A stretch of DNA of 8,499 nt from CAUZFZ01 sp963579025 (lineage in GTDB: Bacteria; Planctomycetota; Planctomycetia; Planctomycetales; Planctomycetaceae): assembly GCA_963579025.1 (NCBI GenBank), contig CAUZFZ010000275.1, forward strand, positions 1 through 8,499, given 5' to 3'. Numbering within the stretch: the stretch's first letter is position 1; the number at the start of each line of letters is the position of its first letter. The position numbers and the translations under genes are program-made. The notes under the pieces are model-generated. The model was not told the origin of the DNA, did not search any database, and saw only the letters and a program-made list of their open reading frames with translations. Shown here piece after piece: positions 1-6,363 of this stretch.

Positions 1-105
1 AAGGTGACGGACAGTGAGATGCAGAGCGTGCGTCTAAAACGTAATGCTTTTCACGGCGACTGGAATTATGAGATTCACCCACATAAAAACAGGCGAAGCG
101 GGTAA
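1..105 (+). mobile_element. C-terminal end of an ISAzo13-family transposase (partial, cut by the window edge)
   Basis: Frame 1 is open from base 1 to a TAA at 103-105 and encodes 34 residues. They contain KVTDSEMQSV, then LKR, then the run FHGDWNYEIHP. A 'DxEM ... L.R..FHGDWNYtI.P' ending is the usual C-terminus of ISAzo13-family transposases (Pfam PF07592, Rhodopirellula transposase DDE domain), which cut and paste DNA with a DDE/RNase H-fold catalytic core. That core lies outside the window, so whether the enzyme is intact cannot be judged. The right end of the element should lie shortly after the stop; the stretch around 100-127 (GGGTAAGTTAATTCTGAACG and following) is a candidate terminal repeat, but the left end needed to prove it is not visible. 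Family assignment rests on remembered motif similarity only. Confidence 0.72.
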
Positions 106-330
106 GTTAATTCTGAACGACGCCTAAGCGGCATCTGAATGCCAGATCTGCCCAGGCACAATGACAGAGACATGAATCGGGCACGGGCGACGCCCCCGCC
201 ACGCGAGAAACCGGATGGACTCCCTTGCCCGGCGACGGTGAGTGAATAACTCCGTCGCTTAAATGTCCGGCACGCCAGAGAAAACGGATTCCCTGACAAA
301 TGCGTCTGTATCCACAGGAGTCAGGGGCCA

Positions 331-1281
331 ATGACCAACTCAACCATTCTGCTGTTTTTCACCGGCACGGCTGCGGCTTTTACCGGATCGTCAATTCTGT
401 TTGACCTGTTCTGGAAGGACCGGGCGCGGATCGACACCCGAGTCAACGAACGACTCAAAGGCAAACTAAAGAAAAAAGCCCAGGCATCGTCGCTGCTTCG
501 GAATCTCGGAAAACAGGTCAGCGATGAACTGAAGCCGGATTTCAAGCAGAAGATCGAGCTTCTGATCGAACAGTCTGGACTGGAACTGACTCCAAACCGG
601 TTCTGGGCTCTGACCACTGTGTCGGCACTTGTCCTGGCGAGCGTGGGCTATGTCGCTCTTGGGGGTATCCTGTTCACGCTCCCCGCTGCCGCAGCCGGGG
701 CGCTGCTGCCCGTCTTATACGTCCGCCATAAATGCAAACAGCGTCGCGAAAAGATGCTCACGCAGCTCAGCGATGCCTTCGACCTGATGGGACGCACGCT
801 GCGAGCCGGACACACATTCTGGACGGCAGTTCTGTCGGTCTCTAAGGAATTCGAAGCGCCTCTGGGTCCCGAGATGGCTTACTGCCATCAGTTGCAGAAC
901 CTGGGTGTGCCATCGGAAACAGCACTGCGGGAATTTGCCCGTCGAAGTGGGCTGGTGGAAACCAGAATCCTGGTGGAAGCCGTGACCGTCCAGCAGCAGA
1001 CGGGCGGAAACCTGGGCGAGATTCTGGACAGTCTGCGGGACGTCGTGCGTGAACGATTCCGGATTCGGGGGAAAATCAAAATGCTGACATCTGAAGGCCG
1101 GATGCAGGCGGCTGTCCTCCTGGCTCTCCCGATCGGCGTCGGGGCCCTCATCGGATTGGTTCGGTTTGAGCATATAGAGACACTTTTTGGATTCAATAAT
1201 GGCATTCTTGCCGGTGGGATCGTCGCAATGGAGACGATCGGCGCAATTTGGATCAAAAAGATTGTCTCACTCGACTATTAA
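331..1281 (+). CDS. tadB: TadB: inner-membrane platform protein of the Tad/Flp pilus (T2SS-F domain)
   Basis: This 316-residue protein is one of the two GspF-like integral membrane proteins that form the platform of the Tad pilus, on which the TadA ATPase acts to assemble or retract Flp pilin. A short hydrophobic N-terminus (about residues 5-25) is followed by a basic cytoplasmic stretch (30-75), two hydrophobic segments (about 92-130), the T2SS-F core (about 145-270, with LSDAFDLMGRTLRAGHTF and the conserved QQQTGGNLGEILDSL region at 221-235) and two C-terminal membrane segments (about 258-278 and 288-308). Length and topology match the TadB family. The ATG has AGGAG at 316-320. tadC follows after 49 bases, so the two are surely co-transcribed. 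An insertion-sequence end lies just upstream, where tadA often lies in other Tad loci. Confidence 0.93.
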   Translation: MTNSTILLFFTGTAAAFTGSSILFDLFWKDRARIDTRVNERLKGKLKKKAQASSLLRNLGKQVSDELKPDFKQKIELLIEQSGLELTPNRFWALTTVSALVLASVGYVALGGILFTLPAAAAGALLPVLYVRHKCKQRREKMLTQLSDAFDLMGRTLRAGHTFWTAVLSVSKEFEAPLGPEMAYCHQLQNLGVPSETALREFARRSGLVETRILVEAVTVQQQTGGNLGEILDSLRDVVRERFRIRGKIKMLTSEGRMQAAVLLALPIGVGALIGLVRFEHIETLFGFNNGILAGGIVAMETIGAIWIKKIVSLDY

Positions 1282-1330
1282 CGCGAATTACCGGGGAACG
1301 TTTCTCGGTTCGCTAATCTGGAGATAAACA

Positions 1331-2263
1331 ATGATGACTGACTGGGCTTCGCTCGACTTGCTGACGTGGATCGTCCCCGCCGTTGGGACAGTAGCCTTCA
1401 TCCTGATTTCTCAGGTGATGAGTCACCGGTCGAAAATGCAGGAACGGATTGATCGAGCAACAGGCCGGGACAAGGCCGAGCACGGTGACGCCGTCGTGCC
1501 GACGTTTAATCAGTTTGCTCGACAGATGAGCAAGGTCGGGGAGGCTGTTCAGCCCAAGAGTGACGAGGAACGTAGCCGATTGCGATCTCAGATGATTCGG
1601 GCAGGCTACTATCACCCTCAAGCGGGTTACATCTTCCTGGCGGTCAAGGCACTGGCGACCTTTATCCCCATGATCGGTGCGGTGATTTGCATGGTCGTGT
1701 TTCCCGATTATGCGAAAATCGGAACGCTCGTGGGTGTTGTGTTTGGGACCGCCGGTCTTTTCGTTCCAGGTGTGTTGATCCAGCGGAAGACCAGGGCACG
1801 CAAACTGGCATTTCACCGTGCACTGCCGGACGCCATGGATTTGGCGGTCGTCTGTATCGAGGGCGGGCTGGCTCTGACCGCAGCATTGCAGCGTGTTTCC
1901 GATTCCCTCGGGACGGCCCACCCCGAACTTGCGTTCGAAATGAAGATCGTCGATCGCAGTATTCAAATGGGACGACAGACCGGAGAAGCCCTCAGAGAAC
2001 TGGGGGAACGAGTCGACATGGAGGAACTCCGCACTCTGGCAAGCGTCGTGGGAGAAGCCGAGCGGCTTGGCGGCTCAATGGCCGGTAGCCTGCGCAACCT
2101 GGGCCAGACGTTTCGTGAGGAGCGTACCCAGAAGGCGGAGATACTGGCGCAACAGGCAGCCGTAAAGATTCTGCTGCCGACCGTGTTGTGCATCTTCCCC
2201 ATGATCCTGGTCGTCGTGCTGGGACCCGTAGTAGTGAAAGTCATGTATGGGGCACCCAACTGA
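1331..2263 (+). CDS. tadC: TadC: inner-membrane platform protein of the Tad/Flp pilus (T2SS-F domain)
   Basis: This 310-residue protein is the partner of TadB in the Tad pilus inner-membrane platform. A membrane segment lies at about 12-29, followed by a charged cytoplasmic region (32-90), hydrophobic segments at about 100-124 and 130-150, the T2SS-F domain (about 165-295) and a C-terminal segment (about 279-303). Typical TadC signatures are LPDAMDLAVVCIEGGL (165-180), the GEAERLGGSM stretch (241-250) followed by RNLGQTFREERTQKAE, and AAVKILLPTVLCIFPMI just before the last segment. The start could be either of two adjacent ATGs (1331 or 1334); GGAG at 1320-1323 is well placed for the first. 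It is about 30% shorter in its C-terminal tail than some TadC proteins but looks complete. TadB versus TadC was assigned by gene order and these motifs. Confidence 0.92.
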   Translation: MMTDWASLDLLTWIVPAVGTVAFILISQVMSHRSKMQERIDRATGRDKAEHGDAVVPTFNQFARQMSKVGEAVQPKSDEERSRLRSQMIRAGYYHPQAGYIFLAVKALATFIPMIGAVICMVVFPDYAKIGTLVGVVFGTAGLFVPGVLIQRKTRARKLAFHRALPDAMDLAVVCIEGGLALTAALQRVSDSLGTAHPELAFEMKIVDRSIQMGRQTGEALRELGERVDMEELRTLASVVGEAERLGGSMAGSLRNLGQTFREERTQKAEILAQQAAVKILLPTVLCIFPMILVVVLGPVVVKVMYGAPN

Positions 2264-2675
2264 GTGCGGCTGGCAGAGATTCCAAATCCACAGCAGCGGA
2301 AGCAGTAAGAACTCAGTTTCTGCCATTCAACTGACTTGTTGCCAGTCGAGACGCTCGCAGGAGGAGCCGTCGATCAGCATCCCCACGCCTCATAATCGGC
2401 AGACATTGCCAACCGTCGCCGTTACCCGCAAAACGACGTAATCGGAACATTGCGGTCAACGGCCTGCAGCGATCGATTGATGCGGCTAAAGCGGTACATC
2501 CGGAATGACGAAGAACGTCGTCAGTATCGACAACATCGTCACGTGTGCCGGGCTTCGGGGTTTTGGGGTTCGAGAACGCGGCTACGGCCGTTTGTTCACT
2601 GCCTGCCGCGAACGTCAGTGGGGCGACTCAAGCTCTGCATGCGCGACTGCTCCTCCTCGAACTGGTGGTCTGCTC
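2264..2675. other. Stretch between tadC and the secretin with no convincing gene
   Basis: Short open frames exist here, but their translations are rich in Cys, Arg and Ser and resemble no family I recognise. An AGGAGG at 2359-2364 looks like a strong ribosome-binding site, but no ATG, GTG or TTG follows at a useful distance. A 7-base inverted repeat (TGGCAGA 2271-2277 with TCTGCCA 2319-2325, 41 bases between) has no T-run and could be chance. I see no clear promoter. If the secretin begins at 2505 rather than 2676, the empty stretch shrinks to 241 bases. Confidence 0.5.
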
Positions 2676-4346
2676 GTGCATTCAATCTCAGCGACGCGGC
2701 CGGTCGTTCTGACCTGCACTGGTCTGTTTCTGTGCGTGACACTGACTGTGGTGATTCAGGCGCAGGAGCCCTTACCGGACACCACCGACCGGCTCACCGT
2801 GGTTGATGGAGCACTCCATAGCCCACTCATCAAAGAAACCTCGCCCCGCCCGATTGCGGCAGTGAATGCCTTTGTTGAAGGTTCGTCACAAACGGCCGAT
2901 GCCACCATCGAGATTCGGCTGGGCAGCAGTCGCCTGTTGACATTCAAACAACCGCTGGCCAAGCCCGGAGGCGAGAATCCGGTCATCGCTTTTTCCGATC
3001 CGGGTGTAGCAGATTTCGAAGTCCTTCCCACGGGTCGCACGCTGCGGATGATTGGATTGCGACCGGGAAACTCGGACTTGTCCATTACCACGTCCGAGGG
3101 CCAGACCTATAGTTTTCTTGTTCGTGTCAATTATGACCTGGACATCATCAGAACCACTGTCAAAGAACAGTTTCCGTCGGCCTCTGTGTCCATCACACAA
3201 CTGAGAAACCACGTCATTCTCAGTGGCCAGACGCGTAGTGCGGTGCAGACTGTTGAAATCGAGGCAACGGTGCGGTCCCTTCTTCCCGCCGCAGCGGCCG
3301 CAGCGGTCGTAAATGGCGGCAACGCTGGTCCGGGAGGGCCGGTCGACTTCCCCATCGTCAATCTGCTTCAGGTTCCCGGGCCGCAACAGGTCATGCTGCG
3401 TGTCCAGGTGGCGGAACTCAACCGCACGGCAATGCGTGAGATCGGCGCCAGCTTCCTGTTCAGCGACGCGAATTCAATCGTGACATCGCCCGTCGGTGGT
3501 GCGCAGCAGGTGGTCGGGGGTGTGCAGGACAGCAGCCTGATCGCGAGCGGTGCCGGACTTACTTCAATCCTCACGACGGTCCCGGCTGCGACAACCGCCG
3601 CGATTGGCATTTTTGACTCGGCCAATTTCAGCGTGTTGTTTCGAGCGTTACGCGAAAACAACTTCATGAAGATTCTGGCGGAACCGAATCTCGTTTCCCT
3701 GAACGGTCACGACGCAACTTTTCTTGCCGGCGGCGAATTCCCGATTGCCGTCCCGCAACAGAACGGTGTCAACACTGTCGAGTTCCGACGCTTCGGAGTG
3801 AACCTCGATTTCACACCAACAATCCTCCCCGACGACACGATCCGCCTGCGAGTTGCTCCGGAAGTAAGTTCTCTGGACTTTGCAATCGGAGTCACGCTGA
3901 CTCCCGGAGCGTCGCCGATTCCGGGCCTGAATTCCCGCAGTGCCGACACGACAGTTGAGCTGCGTGAAGGACAGACTCTAATGCTCGCCGGTCTGCTCCA
4001 GGTGGAACTGTCTGCCCAGACTCAGCGGATTCCCGGGCTTGGTGACATGCCGATTCTGGGAACGTTCTTCCGAAACAGCACGTCACGGAGTGTCGAAAAA
4101 GAACTCGTCGTGATGGTGACGCCCTACATCGTGGAAGCACTCGACAAGGAAGACACCATTCCATTGCCTGGTGACGACATTCACGAAGCGAACGAAAAGG
4201 AATTTTTCCTGTATGGTCGGGTCGAAGGCTGTGCGTCCGGTTTTCGCAGTACGACCGATTACCCGCGCTGTCGCGAATTGATCGGAATCGAAAACCGGTT
4301 TGTTCACGGGCCTCACGGATATTCGGACTGCAACAACTGCCGCTGA
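2676..4346 (+). CDS. CpaC/RcpA-type outer-membrane secretin of the Tad pilus
   Basis: From the GTG chosen here the product is 556 residues and would form the multimeric outer-membrane channel for the Flp pilus. A signal peptide is clear: hydrophobic core at about 10-27 and cleavage near A29 (IQA before QEP). Next come a pilus-type secretin N-terminal domain (about 81-153, EIRLGSSRLLTF ... FSDPGVADFEVLP ... LRPGNSDLSI), a BON-like domain (about 154-203), an Ala-rich/Gly-rich linker (204-222) and VPG (233-235). The secretin core spans about 238-488 (VMLRVQVAELNR, KILAEPNLVSLNG, GVNLDFTPTIL, REGQTLMLAGLL, IPGLGDMPILGTFF, ELVVMVTPYIVE). A C-terminal tail of about 60 residues has four cysteines (519, 532, 552, 555). 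An in-frame ATG at 2505 would add 57 unusual Cys/Arg-rich residues before the signal peptide and has no good ribosome-binding site; the GTG has only a weak GGTGG (2664-2668). The function is secure, the start is not. Confidence 0.9.
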   Translation: MHSISATRPVVLTCTGLFLCVTLTVVIQAQEPLPDTTDRLTVVDGALHSPLIKETSPRPIAAVNAFVEGSSQTADATIEIRLGSSRLLTFKQPLAKPGGENPVIAFSDPGVADFEVLPTGRTLRMIGLRPGNSDLSITTSEGQTYSFLVRVNYDLDIIRTTVKEQFPSASVSITQLRNHVILSGQTRSAVQTVEIEATVRSLLPAAAAAAVVNGGNAGPGGPVDFPIVNLLQVPGPQQVMLRVQVAELNRTAMREIGASFLFSDANSIVTSPVGGAQQVVGGVQDSSLIASGAGLTSILTTVPAATTAAIGIFDSANFSVLFRALRENNFMKILAEPNLVSLNGHDATFLAGGEFPIAVPQQNGVNTVEFRRFGVNLDFTPTILPDDTIRLRVAPEVSSLDFAIGVTLTPGASPIPGLNSRSADTTVELREGQTLMLAGLLQVELSAQTQRIPGLGDMPILGTFFRNSTSRSVEKELVVMVTPYIVEALDKEDTIPLPGDDIHEANEKEFFLYGRVEGCASGFRSTTDYPRCRELIGIENRFVHGPHGYSDCNNCR

Positions 4347-4524
4347 GTCAACGTCCCTCCCAACACGTGTGCCAGTCAGTTGGGCGGCGGGAAGCAACGA
4401 CCAGCGATTCACGCCAGCCCGACGCTCCAGGTTCGACGGGCAAGATCTGCTGCGATTCAAGTGAAGCGTTTGAGCAACAATTTACGAGTCCTTGCCAGAG
4501 TTCACCCAGTGGCGAGCATGGCCC

Positions 4525-4528
4525 GGAG
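4525..4528 (+). promoter_or_regulatory. Ribosome-binding site fixing the start of the OmpA/CpaD-like gene
   Basis: GGAG lies seven bases before the ATG at 4536. The same frame is open further upstream to an ATG at 4380, but the earlier candidates (4380, 4518) lack a comparable site, and only the 4536 start places the hydrophobic signal sequence directly at the N-terminus. Confidence 0.65.
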
Positions 4529-4535
4529 ACTGACA

Positions 4536-5330
4536 ATGACACGTGATGACTGGAAACGGATGCGGTCTGTGGCCGGCGGTCTGGTAATTCTGACTGTTCT
4601 GGGGAGCAGTCCTGCCCTCGGGCAATCACAGGACCTCCCGCCAGGTCAGCCTGCAGTGTCCGAGGATCCGCCGGCAGGCGCGCCGGTTTTGACTTCTGAA
4701 TTCAACACGAATTACGAGGAATCAAATTTCGAGTCCGTCCGCACCGAAAGTCGCTACCAGAGTTCAGGGCATAGTCCTGGAATCATGCAGCGGCTCGCGG
4801 GTTTGTTTGGGTTCGGGTTGCACGAACGGCTCTTCTCACCCCCTGTGGGGTCTGCGCTTCGGCACAATATCGCCCGCCATCGAGCCCGAGGTCGGGCAGC
4901 ACGGGCAGTGCTGTATGGATACGACTTTGAGCCGGGTTCAAGCAAACTCAATCAGCACGGCTATGAGCAGGTGCAAAAGATGGCAGACTGGGTCACGAAT
5001 TCCGGCGTCCAGGTCGTCGTCGAATACTCGCCAGATTCACCCGACCTGGCTGCAAATCGTCGGCAGATCGTCATCACACACCTGCGTGATCTTGGAATCG
5101 CAGACGCCAGTGACTATGTCATGGTGGGCCGTCCATTAGCGCCCGGCCTCAAGCCGATTGAGTCACAGATCATCTACCAGAAACTGCTTGGTCGACTGGC
5201 CGGGGGAGGAGCACAACAGACCTCAGGGAACGCTGGGTCCGCTGGAGGCTCGTCGGGTGGAGGCGGCACGTCCGGGGGCGGTGGTGGTTCGTCGGGGGGC
5301 GGTGGTCAGTCCGGTACATCACCACGATAA
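4536..5330 (+). CDS. Exported OmpA/CpaD(RcpB)-like Tad pilus accessory protein with Gly/Ser-rich tail
   Basis: The product is 264 residues. It has an N-terminal signal peptide (basic MTRDDWKRMR, hydrophobic 11-22, probable cleavage after ALG at residue 29) with no lipobox. A variable Pro/Glu-rich and basic region (30-120) is followed by an OmpA-like fold at about 124-220: VLYGYDFEPGSSKLN, then LAANRRQIVITHLRDLGI, the equivalent of the OmpA helix carrying the conserved Arg. The 'TD..G' loop of peptidoglycan-binding OmpA domains is not recognisable, so cell-wall binding is doubtful. The tail (about 222-260) is almost pure Gly, Ser and Thr. Its place between the secretin and the TPR lipoprotein is where Tad loci encode CpaD/RcpB, a periplasmic or outer-membrane partner of the secretin, so I infer that role. 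Sequence similarity to CpaD itself is weak, so the name is not applied. Confidence 0.7.
   Translation: MTRDDWKRMRSVAGGLVILTVLGSSPALGQSQDLPPGQPAVSEDPPAGAPVLTSEFNTNYEESNFESVRTESRYQSSGHSPGIMQRLAGLFGFGLHERLFSPPVGSALRHNIARHRARGRAARAVLYGYDFEPGSSKLNQHGYEQVQKMADWVTNSGVQVVVEYSPDSPDLAANRRQIVITHLRDLGIADASDYVMVGRPLAPGLKPIESQIIYQKLLGRLAGGGAQQTSGNAGSAGGSSGGGGTSGGGGGSSGGGGQSGTSPR
5250..5306 (+). repeat. G-rich direct repeat encoding the Gly/Ser tail
   Basis: The 12-mer GGGGGCGGTGGT occurs at 5274-5285 and again at 5295-5306, a 21-base (seven-codon) offset; TCGTCGGG occurs at 5250-5257 and 5289-5296. Because the offset is a multiple of three, loss or gain of a unit would keep the reading frame and only change tail length. 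Confidence 0.7.
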
Positions 5331-5406
5331 GCATGACAATTGCCGCAATCGTGTTACTGGATGGTGCGAGGATTGGACCCGCGTTGGACAACCTGCAATC
5401 CGTTTC

Positions 5407-5412
5407 GAAGGA
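5407..5412 (+). promoter_or_regulatory. Ribosome-binding site fixing the start of the TPR lipoprotein
   Basis: GAAGGA sits six bases before the ATG at 5419. The frame is open upstream to 5158, but that would overlap the preceding gene by about 170 bases and bury the lipoprotein signal, so 5419 is the preferred start. Confidence 0.7.
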
Positions 5413-5418
5413 TCGAAA

Positions 5419-6150
5419 ATGAGACAGGTCAATCTGATATTCGTAGTGTGCGGCATGATCACCGGCTGCCAGCATCTGGAAGAAGGCAGCGTTGACCAGA
5501 ATCATCCGGCGGCGCCAGCCGTAACTCAGCACAACGCCGACAACGCGCCAAGTGATATTACGGCCGAAGGCAAGACCAGCGTGCGGCTTGCTCTCGCCCG
5601 ATTGCACGAGCAGAACGGGCAGACTGAACGGGCAATCCATGTCTATGGCGAAGTACTGAACCAGTCGCCAAAGTGTGTCCATGCGATGTGGCGGCTGGCC
5701 GTACTGCATGACCTGAGCGATGCGTTCGAGAAATCTGAGCCACACTATTTGACCGCTCTCGAACTTGATCCGGACAACGCCAACCTGCACTGCGACTATG
5801 GTTACAGTCTGTACTTGCAGAACCGCTGGACTGAAGCAGAATCGCAGTTACGGCACTCGGTTCGGCTAAGACCCGACCACGGCCATGCACGAACGAACCT
5901 GGGACTGGTTCTGGCTCGCACTGGCCGTTCGGAAGAAGCCCTTGGCGAGTTTCGCAAGGCCGGCTGCACTCCGTCCCAGGCGCACGCGAACGTCGCTTAT
6001 TCCGATTGTCTGCGCGGTGAATTGCAGCGGGCTCTTGAGCATTACGAAACCGCCCTGCAATTCGATCCGCAGTCCGATACCGCGAAGTCCGGTCAGCGCG
6101 AGGTCGTGCATATGCTGACTGAGGCAAGTGTGGCAAGCGTCGATCAGTAG
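5419..6150 (+). CDS. tadD: TadD-like TPR lipoprotein of the Tad pilus
   Basis: The 243-residue product starts with a lipoprotein signal peptide, MRQVNLIFVVCGMITGC, with lipobox ITGC and acylation expected at Cys17. After a low-complexity spacer (18-50) come about five tetratricopeptide repeats: roughly 53-86 (LALARLHEQNGQTERAIHVY), 87-120, 121-154 (DYGYSLYLQNRWTEAESQL), 155-187 (TNLGLVLARTGRSEEALGEF) and 188-221 (LQRALEHYETALQFDP). TadD is the TPR lipoprotein of Tad systems, thought to act like PilF/PilW-type pilotins in placing or assembling the secretin at the outer membrane. The gene is 88 bases after the OmpA/CpaD-like gene, which fits the same transcript. TPR proteins are functionally broad, so the TadD name rests on lipobox plus context. 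Confidence 0.82.
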   Translation: MRQVNLIFVVCGMITGCQHLEEGSVDQNHPAAPAVTQHNADNAPSDITAEGKTSVRLALARLHEQNGQTERAIHVYGEVLNQSPKCVHAMWRLAVLHDLSDAFEKSEPHYLTALELDPDNANLHCDYGYSLYLQNRWTEAESQLRHSVRLRPDHGHARTNLGLVLARTGRSEEALGEFRKAGCTPSQAHANVAYSDCLRGELQRALEHYETALQFDPQSDTAKSGQREVVHMLTEASVASVDQ

Positions 6151-6363
6151 AGGCTGACGCGTCTGGCAGATGAGATGGACACGCGCCCGGTCCTGCGGTG
6201 TCAACGTCCGCAATCAGTCCTGGGCTGAACCACCGGTTCGTTTATTTCTGGATCGACCCGGATCGTGTTCACACCAGTCCCATACGCGTTTCTGGATTCG
6301 CGCGGCTGCGATTGATAGACTCGAAAGCGTTTCGATGTCAGTCAATCAGGTGGCAGGGCCAGC

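Noticed and set aside
139..249. 36-residue open frame (start MPDLPRHNDRD) between the transposase and tadB
   Set aside because: It lacks a ribosome-binding site, has a Pro/Arg-rich composition and resembles no known family; probably chance in GC-rich DNA.
225..250. Possible promoter for tadB (TTGCCC with AATAAC)
   Set aside because: Spacing is only about 14 bases and the -10 match is poor.
715..1256. Long minus-strand open frames opposite tadB (and similar ones opposite the other genes)
   Set aside because: They mirror the codon bias of the real gene on the + strand and their translations resemble no family.
2271..2325. Inverted repeat after tadC as a possible terminator
   Set aside because: Seven-base arms with a 41-base spacer and no T-run; expected by chance at this frequency.
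6289..6317. Possible promoter before the kinase gene (TTTCTG with TTGATA, about 17 bases apart)
   Set aside because: Both hexamers match the consensus poorly; planctomycete promoters are not well enough known to claim it.
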